This document shows, in pieces, positions 34,765 to 44,821 of a DNA stretch of 64,000 bases (positions are counted from its first letter, which is position 1; every line of letters begins with the position of its first letter). The notes below the pieces were generated by a model. The model was not told the DNA's origin, did no database searches, and saw only the letters and a program-made list of their open reading frames with translations. This DNA comes from Solitalea koreensis (lineage in GTDB: Bacteria > Bacteroidota > Bacteroidia > Sphingobacteriales > Sphingobacteriaceae), in assembly GCF_900182575.1 (NCBI RefSeq), contig NZ_FXSZ01000003.1:358400-422399 (forward strand), given 5' to 3'. Position numbers and translations under genes: made by a program.

Positions 34765-37700
34765 ATGAATGGAAAAAATTTACAATTAATGAAAAGATTA
34801 TCGCGAGGTCGGCGACTCATTGCGTTGCTAACTTTGTTGCTTTTTATTTGTAATTCTTTGCCATCCTTCGCTTTACAATCTAAGGCGTTGGTTACACTGA
34901 AAGCAAATAACATCAGCATTGGGAGAGTACTCGCAGAAATTAAAAAGCAAACCGGTTTAATCGCTTTTTACAACAACAAAGTGTTGAATGATCAAGAGAA
35001 GGTTGCAGTCGATTTTCGTCAAGCTGATGTTGAAGAAGTAATGAAATCAGTTTTAAAGGGCAAGAGCCTTCAATTTGAAGTAAACGATAAATACATCCTC
35101 ATAAAAGCAGCCAATGCGCCCTCGGCTACAGGGACTACACCATCATCAGTACAAGTAGTCAATAGCGATATTACCGGTAAGGTAATTGACGAAACCGGAG
35201 CGCCAATGCCAGGAGTTAACGTTGTAGTTAAGGGTTCTAACCTTGCCACTCAAACCGACGCAAAAGGTCAGTTTATCTTGAAGAATGTACCGGAAAATTC
35301 GGTGCTTTCTTTTTCATTTATTGGTTATCGCAGCATACAGCAACCTGCGAAAGCTAAAATGAATGTTAAGCTTGAGCCTAATGAGCTTAAGATTAATGAA
35401 GTAATCGTAACAGGTACCGGTATCAATCGTGATGCAAAAACCTTTACGGGTGCTACAGCTACTTATACCGGTGAACAATTAAAAGCCATCGGGAACAGCA
35501 ATATAATTCAAAGCTTAAAAGCATTAGATCCTGCTTTTATCGTTGTTGAAAATAATTTAAAAGGATCAGATCCGAACAGCACTCCGGTAATTGAAATTCG
35601 CGGTAAAACAGGGGCAGCAGGCTTGACTTTACAAGATGAATTTAGCACTGATCCCAATCAGCCATTATTCATTTTAGATGGTTTTGAAACGACCCTTCAA
35701 AGAATTATTGATTTGGATATTAACCGTATACAATCAGTCGTAATCCTTAAAGATGCGGCTTCAACGGCTTTATATGGATCAAAAGCGGCCAATGGTGTTG
35801 TGGTGGTTGAAACAATAAAACCTAAAGAAGGTAAGCTCCGATTTTCCTATAACAATGACATTAGGGTAGAAGCACCTGACTTGACTGTCTATAATTTAAT
35901 GAATTCAACTGAAAAGCTTCAGTTCGAAAAGCTTTCGGGAAGGTACACTGCTAGTGCTATAGGCCCTGCTGAAGATCAGATTAGTTTGGATCAAGTGTAC
36001 AATACCCACCTTACTGCAGTTCAACAAGGTGTAAATACTTATTGGTTAAACGAACCTGTTCGTATTGGATATACTAAAAATAATTCAGTTTCAGTGAGTG
36101 GTGGTGATCAAAATCTTCAATATGGTGTTGGTTTTAATTACAAACTGCAAGACGGTGTAATGAAAGGATCGAATCGTAATGGCTGGAGCGGAAATGTGAA
36201 TTTTAGTTATCGCAAAAATAAGCTATCTATTACCAATAACTTTTCGGTAGGCGGTACGGAACATGCTGATTCACCTTACGGTTCTTTCTCGACCTGGGCA
36301 AACCAAAATCCTTATTATAAAAAGGGGAACGCCAAATTGCTTGAGGTGGCCTATGCCCCTGCTGAAGGTTCAACTTTTGCTATTAATACGCCGGTTGCAA
36401 ATCCATTATATAATGCTTCGCTCGCTTCATTTAATGGAGGCAAAGGTTTAAATCTTACAAACAATACGAGTGTTAAGGTTGAATTATTGCCGGAATTACG
36501 CTTAGACGGAGGTTTTCAAATAGCTAAAGGCCAGAATTCTACTGCAGTATTTACGTCACCTGACCATACAATGTATGATGCTACTGATTTTACCCTCAAA
36601 GGAAAGTATACAAATAGTAAAGGAGAAAGCCTTTCATATACAGGGAATGCATTATTAAGTTTTGGAAAAACATTCGGTAAGCATTCTTTTACTGCAAATG
36701 CGCGTTCTGAAATTTCTCACCGTTTTAACAGCTCTATGGGTACCACATTGGTGGGTTTCCCTGTCGGATCTAACGGAAACCCGCGATTTGCTTTTGGGTA
36801 TGATCAGTTAGGTAAACCATCAGCTGCACAAACTGTATATCGTACTGCTAATGCATTGGTATCTGCTAACTATTCTTATGACAGACGATTTCTTTTTGAT
36901 GGATCGTATCGTTTAGATGGTTCAACCTCTTATGGCACAAATCAAAGGTTGTCGCCTTATTATGCAACTGGTATTGGATGGAATCTTTCAGAGGAAAAGT
37001 TCATAAAAGGTATTTCCTGGATAGATAATTTAAGGATTAGTTCAAATATTGGAGTTACGGGTAATCAAAACTTTGGAAGCGTAGCTGCATCGTCTGTTTA
37101 TTCTTATGACCCTTCCTATAACAAATTTGGGCAGGCATTAACTTTAACTTCAGTAGCAAACCCTGATATTAAAGCACAAAAGACCCTTCAACTAAGTAAC
37201 AGTATTAATTTCAGTTTTTTAAATAAAAAGTTGAGTGGTTATTTTCAGTTTTATAATAAGTTCACAAACAATATGGTTGTTAGTATTGACAATGCTGCTT
37301 CAACAGGTTTTGCTAATCACCAGGAAAATTTTGGAAATCTTACAACGAAGGGTTTTGAGACGAGGATTGCCTATAATGTGATTCAGAACCTTAAAAAACG
37401 AATTAATTGGACCATAAGTGCAACAGGAGGCCATACACAAAGCTCTTACGGCGGGTTTGGAAACAAATTGTCTAGATTAAATGCTTCTCAAGAGGCCAAT
37501 AGAACTTATCTCCGTTTCCAGGATGGGAACAGTCCTTCGGCTATCTGGGCTGCACAGTCTTTGGGTATTGATCCTGCAACAGGCCGCGAAATGTTCCTGA
37601 CATCAACCGGGAATTATACTTTCGAATATCCGTATGCAGCTACCGTGGTCATTGGCAATACTGATCCACTTATTCAGGGGATAATTACTAACTCTATTAG

Positions 37701-38127
37701 ACTCAAAGGCTTCAATATCAACATGTCTATGAGATATAGTCAAGGGGCTAGTATCATTAATTCAGCCTTATTTAATAAAGTTGAAAACATTTCTTATAAG
37801 CAACTTTCTTTAAACCAGGATAGAAGAGCCCTTTATGATCGTTGGAAAAAGCCGGGTGATATAGCACAGTTTAAGGGCATTTCATTAACAGACGAAACTC
37901 AAATGTCGTCGCGATTTGTACAGCAAGAAGATGTTTTTTCATTCGAATCGATGAGTGTGGGTTATAACTTCGAAAATGCAAAATGGATTAAGAGCATGGG
38001 TATGAATGCTTTGAGTTTCAGTGCATATACCAATGATATCCTTAGAATTTCTACCGTTAAGCGTGAAAGAGGTATCGGTTATCCATTTGCCCGTTCAGTT
38101 TCATTCAGTTTAAAGGCCTCATTCTAA
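34765..38127 (+). CDS. STN-domain SusC-like transducer (module 1)
   Basis: 1120 residues. After a signal sequence comes the STN signalling domain (about 38-115, VTLKANNISIGRVLAEIKKQTG), a carboxypeptidase-regulatory-like domain (about 134-212), the plug (VIVTGTGINRDAKTF onwards; RIQSVVILKDAASTALYGSKAANGVVVVETIKPK) and the barrel ending SFSLKASF. The STN domain is expected to touch the FecR periplasmic part and report ligand binding. It starts the unit SusC, SusD, DUF4843, PKD-like lipoprotein. Its own candidate promoter is at 34695. Confidence 0.94.
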   Translation: MNGKNLQLMKRLSRGRRLIALLTLLLFICNSLPSFALQSKALVTLKANNISIGRVLAEIKKQTGLIAFYNNKVLNDQEKVAVDFRQADVEEVMKSVLKGKSLQFEVNDKYILIKAANAPSATGTTPSSVQVVNSDITGKVIDETGAPMPGVNVVVKGSNLATQTDAKGQFILKNVPENSVLSFSFIGYRSIQQPAKAKMNVKLEPNELKINEVIVTGTGINRDAKTFTGATATYTGEQLKAIGNSNIIQSLKALDPAFIVVENNLKGSDPNSTPVIEIRGKTGAAGLTLQDEFSTDPNQPLFILDGFETTLQRIIDLDINRIQSVVILKDAASTALYGSKAANGVVVVETIKPKEGKLRFSYNNDIRVEAPDLTVYNLMNSTEKLQFEKLSGRYTASAIGPAEDQISLDQVYNTHLTAVQQGVNTYWLNEPVRIGYTKNNSVSVSGGDQNLQYGVGFNYKLQDGVMKGSNRNGWSGNVNFSYRKNKLSITNNFSVGGTEHADSPYGSFSTWANQNPYYKKGNAKLLEVAYAPAEGSTFAINTPVANPLYNASLASFNGGKGLNLTNNTSVKVELLPELRLDGGFQIAKGQNSTAVFTSPDHTMYDATDFTLKGKYTNSKGESLSYTGNALLSFGKTFGKHSFTANARSEISHRFNSSMGTTLVGFPVGSNGNPRFAFGYDQLGKPSAAQTVYRTANALVSANYSYDRRFLFDGSYRLDGSTSYGTNQRLSPYYATGIGWNLSEEKFIKGISWIDNLRISSNIGVTGNQNFGSVAASSVYSYDPSYNKFGQALTLTSVANPDIKAQKTLQLSNSINFSFLNKKLSGYFQFYNKFTNNMVVSIDNAASTGFANHQENFGNLTTKGFETRIAYNVIQNLKKRINWTISATGGHTQSSYGGFGNKLSRLNASQEANRTYLRFQDGNSPSAIWAAQSLGIDPATGREMFLTSTGNYTFEYPYAATVVIGNTDPLIQGIITNSIRLKGFNINMSMRYSQGASIINSALFNKVENISYKQLSLNQDRRALYDRWKKPGDIAQFKGISLTDETQMSSRFVQQEDVFSFESMSVGYNFENAKWIKSMGMNALSFSAYTNDILRISTVKRERGIGYPFARSVSFSLKASF

Positions 38128-38139
38128 AATCTAGGAATA

Positions 38140-39594
38140 ATGAAAAGAAATTATATAAACTTAATATTAACTGTTGCAACATTACTGGGCCTGGCCTCTT
38201 GTAAAAACTTTTTGGATGTAAAGCCTGAAGATCAGATGTTGGAAGGAACGGTTTATTCGAATAAACAAAGTGTAAACCTGGCTTTAAATGGCTTGTATCT
38301 CAAAATAGCAGGGCCTAACTTATATGGGGAGAACCTTACATTAAGTACTATGGAGGTGTTGGCTCAGCGATTTAACCTAAACAGTACAAATGGAGCTTGG
38401 TATTCAATCTCACAATATAGTTGGGCGGAAGGTCCAACGTCGAGTAGAACGAATAGTATATGGTCCGACTCCTACTCTAGCATTATGAACATTAATATGT
38501 TTTTACAAAATCTGGATGCCAGACCCGGCCTATTAGATGCGAAAACGGATTCGATTTATAGAGGAGAGGTTATAGCCATGCGTGCTATGCTGCACTTTGA
38601 CGTGCTGCGCTTATTTGGCCCGAGGTACAGCACCGTTGATTCGACACAAATTTCAATCCCATATTATGATAAAGTAGAAAATGTGGCGAGACCTTTACTG
38701 CCTGCTAATGAGGTAATGAAAAACATTGTAGCAGATCTGAATCAGGCGGAGAAATTATTAGAGAAAGATCCTATAATAACCAAAGGGGTAATGTCGACGA
38801 CTACTTCTACTGATTTCATGGTGAATAGAAATTATCGCTTAAATTATTTTGCGGTTAAAGCCTTACAAGCCAGGGTTAATTTATACAGAGGAGATAAAGC
38901 GGTTGCTTTGGCAGCAGCTAAGGTTGTCATTGATAATGCTTCAAAATTTCCCTGGACAACACTGGCTAACAGTAATGAAAAATCAAATCCCGACCGAATT
39001 TTCAGTACGGAGATGATTTTGGGTGCGTATTCTACTAACCTCTATAGCGCAAATAACGTAATGTTTGTAGAAGCATTGGAGGATAATGCAATCCTTGTAC
39101 CGACTGATAAAAATCTGAAGAGTGTGTTTGAGATAACTGAAACAGGTGCAGGTGTAGGTGGAAATGATTATAGATACAGGTTGAATTGGGCGGAGCCTTC
39201 TGGAACCTCCACTAGATCCATTCGTACATTTAATAAATATGCTGATGTAGTGAAAAAGACCATGGATTTTAGAAATACTATTCCATTGTTAAAGCTCTCT
39301 GAAATGTACTATATCGCTGCTGAGTGTGAACCTGATCAAATTCAGGCCCTGGCTTATTTAAATAAAGTACGAATTAATAGAAATATAGATGCCCTTACCT
39401 CAGTTCCTAATTTACAGAATGAACTATTGAAAGAATATAAAAGGGAATTTTTTGGAGAGGGTCAGTTGTTCTTTTACTATAAAAGAACAAATACAGCATC
39501 TATCGCATCAGGTGTAGATGGTGCTCCTGCATTTACAATGGATGCAAGCAAATATGTAGCTCCACTTCCACCAAATGAAACTCAATTCCATTAA
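38140..39594 (+). CDS. SusD/RagB-like lipoprotein (module 1)
   Basis: 484 residues, lipobox LASC (Cys21). CKNFLDVKPEDQMLEGTVYSN is the standard SusD start; ALHF/MRAMLHFDVLRLFGP is the family's helical core motif. It is the surface lid of the module 1 SusC, 12 bases downstream of it. The C-terminal residues RREFFGEGQLFFYYKR fit (KREFFGEGQLFFYYKR in this protein), the block typical of SusD proteins found with DUF4843 and PKD-like lipoproteins. Confidence 0.93.
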   Translation: MKRNYINLILTVATLLGLASCKNFLDVKPEDQMLEGTVYSNKQSVNLALNGLYLKIAGPNLYGENLTLSTMEVLAQRFNLNSTNGAWYSISQYSWAEGPTSSRTNSIWSDSYSSIMNINMFLQNLDARPGLLDAKTDSIYRGEVIAMRAMLHFDVLRLFGPRYSTVDSTQISIPYYDKVENVARPLLPANEVMKNIVADLNQAEKLLEKDPIITKGVMSTTTSTDFMVNRNYRLNYFAVKALQARVNLYRGDKAVALAAAKVVIDNASKFPWTTLANSNEKSNPDRIFSTEMILGAYSTNLYSANNVMFVEALEDNAILVPTDKNLKSVFEITETGAGVGGNDYRYRLNWAEPSGTSTRSIRTFNKYADVVKKTMDFRNTIPLLKLSEMYYIAAECEPDQIQALAYLNKVRINRNIDALTSVPNLQNELLKEYKREFFGEGQLFFYYKRTNTASIASGVDGAPAFTMDASKYVAPLPPNETQFH

Positions 39595-39606
39595 TCGTAT
39601 TAAATC

Positions 39607-40356
39607 ATGAAGAAATTATTATATCAACTTAGTGCTTTATTGTTCGTTGGATCATTGATCTCTTGTGAAAAGGATTTAATGACTTATGAAGGAGAGTCTA
39701 ATGTTTATTTTGAAGAAGCAGGTGGTGCAATGGATGTCAGACTTGCAAAGGATTCGACGGGATTTTCTTTTGCCCCGATAATAAATAAAGATTCTGTTGT
39801 AAAGGTGGTAATATCAACGGTAGGCACTCCGGTTAATTACGACCGGGAGTATAAAATGGAAATCGACCCAAGTTCAACGGCTGTGTTAGGCACCCATTTT
39901 GAATTTCCGGCAGATCAGAAATTCGTCATAAAGAAGAATGCTATTCATGACACTGTTCGCGTAAGATTGATTCGCACTCCTGATATGTTAGATAAAGAGT
40001 TGAACATCATTTTCAATTTAGTACCTAACGAGAACTTTAATACCTTATTTAAACAGCGCTTGAATTCTCAAAATAAGCCAGTAAGCTGTATTACTAAAAA
40101 GCTGATGGTTACTGATGGTTTGCTGAAGCCAAGGAACTGGAGTATCAATTACTTTGGTAATTTCACCAAAACGAAAATGTTTTTGGTCTGTGAACTTTGC
40201 GGTGTAACTCCATTATATATGGATACAATGTCAACCGCGGAAGGCTTGTTTTATGCCAGAACTACACAACGCTACCTGAATGAGCAAGCAGCCAAGGGTA
40301 ATATTATTAAAGATGAAGATGGTAAAAATATGGTGATGGGATCCAACGCTCAATAG
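39607..40356 (+). CDS. DUF4843 lipoprotein (module 1)
   Basis: 249 residues with lipobox LISC (Cys20). Core features are ESNVYFEE near residue 30, VKVVISTVGTPVNYDREYKMEI and AVLGTHFEFP, matching DUF4843, a beta-rich surface lipoprotein encoded beside SusD genes. The molecular role is not established; such proteins sit with the SusCD complex as extra surface binding parts. It is 12 bases after SusD and 29 bases before the PKD-like gene. Confidence 0.85.
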   Translation: MKKLLYQLSALLFVGSLISCEKDLMTYEGESNVYFEEAGGAMDVRLAKDSTGFSFAPIINKDSVVKVVISTVGTPVNYDREYKMEIDPSSTAVLGTHFEFPADQKFVIKKNAIHDTVRVRLIRTPDMLDKELNIIFNLVPNENFNTLFKQRLNSQNKPVSCITKKLMVTDGLLKPRNWSINYFGNFTKTKMFLVCELCGVTPLYMDTMSTAEGLFYARTTQRYLNEQAAKGNIIKDEDGKNMVMGSNAQ

Positions 40357-40385
40357 TGGGTTAATTTTTAAATAAAAGGAAAAAC

Positions 40386-41906
40386 ATGAAAAAAATATAT
40401 TCTTATTTATTAGCCGCTTCAATAGTAGTTGCAAGCTCTTGCAAAAAAGATCTTGGTAATTATGAATATCATGATATTAATAAGGTTAAATTTTCGAACA
40501 TTAGCGAAACAGGCGAAATTACTGCCGTTTTTGGTAAACCATTGACCATTAAACCAGAGGTTTCTTATACGATGGATACCAAGGGCGATCCTTCCCGTTA
40601 TAGTTATGAATGGTCGTACATTGCACCTGTGCCTGGTAGTAAAATTACTGTATTAGCTACTACCCAAAATCTGGAGCTTGCAGGTCTTCCATTAAAGGTG
40701 GCAAATGATCCTTATAAGTTTTATTATCGAATTACAGATAAAGAAACCGGAGTTCAGTTTGATAAAGAATTTAAATTAAGGGTTAGAAATGAAATTAATG
40801 AAGGTTGGTTGTTAATGACTGATGTGAATGGAAATGCGCAGTTAGATATGATTTCTCTAAATCTGGATAATACTACGTTTACTACTATTAATGACTTATT
40901 GGCTAAAACAGGTTCCGATTTAAAATTAAAAGGTAAACCCTCACTGGTATATACCTATGATATGAATACACCTTTTCTTCCCCCGGGGATTAACTTGCCT
41001 TATGGTTTTTACGTTGGAACAGATCAGGAAACGAATCGTCTTCAGCCGGAGGATTTCAGCTGGTCAAGTAATTACAATGTTGAACATGAGGTGTTTGGCT
41101 ATACTTTTCCGCAAAATTTCCATTATGATGTCCTAAAAAAATGCGGGCTTCAGCATTCATACATGATTGCTAATGGGGATCTTTTTAATTTTGATAAAAC
41201 ATATGGGGTTAGATACAGCACACCGCTGAATTATTTAAATGGAAAGATATTTAAAATAGCTCCAATGATGGCCGTTGAGGAAGCTGTCGGCCTTTATCCA
41301 GTTGTTGTATTTGACGTGGAAAATAAGCGTTTTCTAAAACATGCAGGCGGCACTGCTGCTACTGTTTCAACATTTACGGATCCGGCTCCAGCTACTAAAA
41401 GATTTAGTTTTACTATTGGAATGGATCTCGTCTACATGGATTTTAATACAGGAGTAAAACAATATTTTGCGATTTTGAAAGATGGGTCTAATAAGTACTG
41501 GATGGCTGAGTTTACATCAACTGGAGTCCAAAATTATTACGATCAGATGATCGGTACCGATTTTGATAAGGCAGAAAAAATTGCCATCAGCCCTGATACA
41601 CAATATATATTTTATAACGTTGGTGGAAAGGTGTATGAATACGATATGGCTTCAAAAACCACTAAACTTATGTTAGATATGGGTGCGCAAAAAGTATCTG
41701 TTTTGAAGTTCCAGGCATTTCATAAAACTTCAAAATATAAAGACTCAAATAAGTTAATCGTATGTAGTTATGATCCAGCATTACCGGCTGACAAAAATGG
41801 TAAAATGGAAATGTTTACCGTTCCAGCTTCTCACGGGGATTTAGTGCCGTATAAAAACTTTTCTGGTTTCGGTAAGGTAGTAAGCTTACACTACAGAGAA
41901 CGCTAA
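40386..41906 (+). CDS. PKD-like family surface lipoprotein (module 1)
   Basis: 506 residues with lipobox ASSC (Cys19). CKKDLGNYEYHDINKV is the usual start of PKD-like family lipoproteins; the first about 130 residues are the immunoglobulin/PKD-like part (YSYEWSYIAP, YKFYYRITDKETGVQF). The rest is beta-propeller-like (WLLMTDVNGNAQLDMI, AISPDTQYIFYNVGGKVYEYDMASK), suggesting a ligand-binding propeller. The family regularly follows DUF4843 genes. A terminator follows at 41915, so this ends the SusCD transcript. Confidence 0.85.
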   Translation: MKKIYSYLLAASIVVASSCKKDLGNYEYHDINKVKFSNISETGEITAVFGKPLTIKPEVSYTMDTKGDPSRYSYEWSYIAPVPGSKITVLATTQNLELAGLPLKVANDPYKFYYRITDKETGVQFDKEFKLRVRNEINEGWLLMTDVNGNAQLDMISLNLDNTTFTTINDLLAKTGSDLKLKGKPSLVYTYDMNTPFLPPGINLPYGFYVGTDQETNRLQPEDFSWSSNYNVEHEVFGYTFPQNFHYDVLKKCGLQHSYMIANGDLFNFDKTYGVRYSTPLNYLNGKIFKIAPMMAVEEAVGLYPVVVFDVENKRFLKHAGGTAATVSTFTDPAPATKRFSFTIGMDLVYMDFNTGVKQYFAILKDGSNKYWMAEFTSTGVQNYYDQMIGTDFDKAEKIAISPDTQYIFYNVGGKVYEYDMASKTTKLMLDMGAQKVSVLKFQAFHKTSKYKDSNKLIVCSYDPALPADKNGKMEMFTVPASHGDLVPYKNFSGFGKVVSLHYRER

Positions 41907-41914
41907 AAAATTAT

Positions 41915-41946
41915 GCCGGAAGTTATTCTACTTCCGGCTCTTTTTT
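41915..41946 (+). terminator. Intrinsic terminator after the PKD-like gene
   Basis: GCCGGAAGT and ACTTCCGGC pair around TATTCT, followed by TCTTTTTT. Confidence 0.92.
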
Positions 41947-41973
41947 ACACCAATCAATAATTTAAAATACATT

Positions 41974-43332
41974 ATGAAGAAATTTTTGGTTTATGCCGCA
42001 TTATTTTGCGGTATAGGTAGTGCTCTGCCTGCATTAGCAGATCAAGGAGTGAAAACGATAATTAAAGGAGATGCTTTAGAAGCGAGCCAGGTTAACGTTT
42101 GGATTAAGGGAGGCATGCCTACCCTTTTGGCAAAGGCTGCCGTTTCAAATGGGCATTTTGTAATGGAAGCCGATTTAACAAAGCCTGGTTTTTTTGACGT
42201 GATGATCTCTGATCCACGTTTCAAAGGAGGATTTGATGTATTCTTAAATCCGGGCGATAATCTTAGCCTTTCAGTAAAGGAGAATAAATTGGTTTTTAGC
42301 GGCAATGGAGGCCAGGTAAATCAGTTTTATTTTGACCTGACACACAAATACGACTATACTAATTCACAGTATACTTTAAAACAGGTTTATACTAACCGTG
42401 TAAATGAAATCAATGCTTCAACTAATGCAGAGGTTGTGCGTAACCGGGTAGCTTTATTAGGTTATACCCAGGGTGAATATCTTGATAAAGTGTTTGGTTC
42501 ATACATGGATTCCAAAATAGGTGGCGAAACGGATGCGATCAATAAGGTTAAATTCGATGATTTGAACCTTCAGTTATTTCCTGGAATCGTTTACTATAAC
42601 AACTGGAACAGAACCATTTCCGAACTGATGTTTGCCAAAATGGAAGCCGGTAAATTGAACGTTAGGAGCATCAATACCTGGGTTGCCGACTTTGCTAAAG
42701 AAGTTGAAAACCAAAAATTAAGAGAAGATTATATCGTCGCTTTATTAGACCATGCTGCCTTGGAAGGGGATGTTTTTACGATCAAACAAGAAGCTAAAGA
42801 AGCGATGCCTTTAGTAAAAGATCCTGCAAGTGTTTCGAAGATAAATGCAGCCCTTGCAAAAGCTGAAAAAAATACCACCTTTAACAATGCGTTGCCCGGA
42901 ACTGATATGAGCGCATTTACTTTCGTTCGCCCCGATGGCAGTACGGCTGCTATTAGTGATTATAAGGGTAAATATATTTTCATGGATCTCTGGTCTACAT
43001 CCTGTCACCCATGTATTGCTGAAATACCTTTCCTTAAAAAACTGGAGCATGAAATGCAAGGCGAAAACATTGTATTCGTTTCTCTTTCAGGTGATAATGA
43101 TGCCGGTTTGTGGAAGAACTTCTTGACGAAACGTAATCTCAGTGGAGAGCAAATACTCATGAAAGAGGGAATGAGAAAAAATCCGTTCTTCAATCAGGTT
43201 GGTTTAACTGGTATTCCTCGCTTTCTGATCATAGACAAAGAAGGAAAAATGGTGAATGCTAAATGCTGCCAACGCCCGTCAAATCCACTCCTAAAGATTT
43301 ATTTGAAAGAACTATTAAGTAAAAAATCATAA
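41974..43332 (+). CDS. TlpA-like thioredoxin-fold protein with CHPC active site
   Basis: 452 residues with a signal peptide (about 1-23). An N-terminal beta domain (about 25-115, DUF4369-like) and a helical middle precede a TlpA/AhpC-type thioredoxin domain (about 310-452). The redox pair is C344-H-P-C347 (WSTSCHPCIAEIPFLKKLE), instead of the CGPC/CAPC of its neighbours; the cis-proline block is GIPRFLII. TlpA-type proteins reduce periplasmic or surface disulfides. The stop codon overlaps the next start (TAATG), so translation is probably coupled with the CAPC paralogue. Confidence 0.87.
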   Translation: MKKFLVYAALFCGIGSALPALADQGVKTIIKGDALEASQVNVWIKGGMPTLLAKAAVSNGHFVMEADLTKPGFFDVMISDPRFKGGFDVFLNPGDNLSLSVKENKLVFSGNGGQVNQFYFDLTHKYDYTNSQYTLKQVYTNRVNEINASTNAEVVRNRVALLGYTQGEYLDKVFGSYMDSKIGGETDAINKVKFDDLNLQLFPGIVYYNNWNRTISELMFAKMEAGKLNVRSINTWVADFAKEVENQKLREDYIVALLDHAALEGDVFTIKQEAKEAMPLVKDPASVSKINAALAKAEKNTTFNNALPGTDMSAFTFVRPDGSTAAISDYKGKYIFMDLWSTSCHPCIAEIPFLKKLEHEMQGENIVFVSLSGDNDAGLWKNFLTKRNLSGEQILMKEGMRKNPFFNQVGLTGIPRFLIIDKEGKMVNAKCCQRPSNPLLKIYLKELLSKKS

Positions 43333-44684
43333 TGAAAAAAGTTTTAATAATTGCCGCACTGTTGCTTTCAAAAGTTTCATTTGCTCAGTTGAGTGAAATT
43401 CGCGGGGTGGCAAAAAATACCCATGATAATAATGCAATCAACCTCTATAGTGTTGAAGATGGTGATACTAAATTAATCGCCAGTACAAAGTTATCTAAAG
43501 ATGGGGCTTTTGGTTTCTTGATTGAGCCAGAAACTGAGGGTTTCTTTGTTGTAGGTTATAATAAACTGATGGATGGCCAGTTTCCGGTGTACCTTAAAAA
43601 AGGTGATAAAAGCGAAATTGCGATTGATGGCAAAAGAATGAAGTTTATTGGCAAGCAGACTCAGGAAAATACCATTCTTTCATCCTGGACTGACCTGACT
43701 CAGGAAATAAAGGTAAAAGCAATTTGTTTTGCCGAACCTCCAATGGTTACCTACGTAGACTTTTTCCCTGAATTTACCAAAGTTGCATCACAGGCTGATG
43801 CGTTTAGAAAAACGATTAACACTAAGAATGCCAATTTTAATCGTTTAATGACCTCTGAAACCTACTTCGATTTGGACTTTTATGCGCTTACCTTTAGACA
43901 TACGCCTCGTAAAGTCCATCCAAAAGAGGAAGAATTAATTCCTTATTACAAAACCATTAAAAAGGAAAACTACCCTGGTGATGATGTTTTGTCGTACATG
44001 TATGGCGAAAGATTCATTAACGATTATGTGAATGAGATTGGAAAAGGTGATGCAGATGCTAAAATGAATTTACTTGTATCTGACCATCAAAAAGGCGTTT
44101 ATATTTTAAATAGGACGATGCCATTTACAAAGAATTGGTCTTACTCTACATACGAGATTTTTATCAAGAAATATGACCGCTATCTTAAAACATCTCCGGG
44201 GCTTCAGCAACAAGTAAAAGACCTGGGGCTGAAACTATATTTACACTCATCCGGCGGCCAAGCCAGGAATTTTAGCTTCCCTGATAAAGATGGCAAAACG
44301 GTTTCATTTAGCGATTTAAAAGGCAAAGTAGTTTTGGTGGATGTTTGGGCAACCTGGTGTGCACCTTGTAAGCAAGAACTTCCTTTCTTGAAGAAACTGG
44401 AAGAGGAGTTGCACGATAAAAACATTGCTTTTGTAAGTGTTACAATGGATCAGACAAAAGATAAAGACAAATGGTTGAAAATGATTAGTGACATGCAATT
44501 AGGTGGCATTCAATTGTTTGGTGGTCCTCAAAATGAATTACTGGATTTCTATCAAATCGCGACCATTCCACGTTTTATGGTGTTCGATCGCGAAGGTAAA
44601 ATCGTTAATGTGAATTCTCCTCGCCCTTCACAACCGGAATTAAAGGAGTTATTGCTTAAAGAACTTTCTAAACAGGGTTCATAA
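43332..44684 (+). CDS. TlpA-like thioredoxin-fold protein with CAPC active site
   Basis: 450 residues, signal peptide ending FAQ (19). An N-terminal beta domain, a middle helical part (FFPEFTKVASQADAFRKTINTKN) and a C-terminal TlpA domain with WATWCAPC (C343, C346) and cis-Pro block TIPRFMVFD. The protein is clearly paralogous to the 44822 gene: they share ENTILSSWT, FFPEFTKVA, FRKTINTKN and the order of motifs. The start codon overlaps the previous stop. Three different active-site dipeptides in adjacent proteins (HP, AP, GP) suggest different redox potentials (inference). Confidence 0.88.
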   Translation: MKKVLIIAALLLSKVSFAQLSEIRGVAKNTHDNNAINLYSVEDGDTKLIASTKLSKDGAFGFLIEPETEGFFVVGYNKLMDGQFPVYLKKGDKSEIAIDGKRMKFIGKQTQENTILSSWTDLTQEIKVKAICFAEPPMVTYVDFFPEFTKVASQADAFRKTINTKNANFNRLMTSETYFDLDFYALTFRHTPRKVHPKEEELIPYYKTIKKENYPGDDVLSYMYGERFINDYVNEIGKGDADAKMNLLVSDHQKGVYILNRTMPFTKNWSYSTYEIFIKKYDRYLKTSPGLQQQVKDLGLKLYLHSSGGQARNFSFPDKDGKTVSFSDLKGKVVLVDVWATWCAPCKQELPFLKKLEEELHDKNIAFVSVTMDQTKDKDKWLKMISDMQLGGIQLFGGPQNELLDFYQIATIPRFMVFDREGKIVNVNSPRPSQPELKELLLKELSKQGS

Positions 44685-44745
44685 TAAAACGGCCTCAGCG
44701 TCAATTCATAAAGATTATTTGATCAAAATATTTCTTTCGAAGTTT

Positions 44746-44774
44746 CAAAGCGGTCTTCGGACCGCTTTGTTTTA
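44746..44774 (+). terminator. Intrinsic terminator with TTCG loop
   Basis: CAAAGCGGTC and GACCGCTTTG pair perfectly around TTCG, followed by TTTTA. It separates the first two TlpA genes from the third. Confidence 0.88.
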
Positions 44775-44821
44775 CTGATCAATTTAAACTCAACCTAATC
44801 ACAGGTTACATAAAATAACAA

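Noticed and set aside
43000..43010. TGTCACCC string inside the CHPC TlpA gene as a sigma promoter
   Set aside because: It encodes the conserved CHPC active site and has no TTGTCT block at the right distance.
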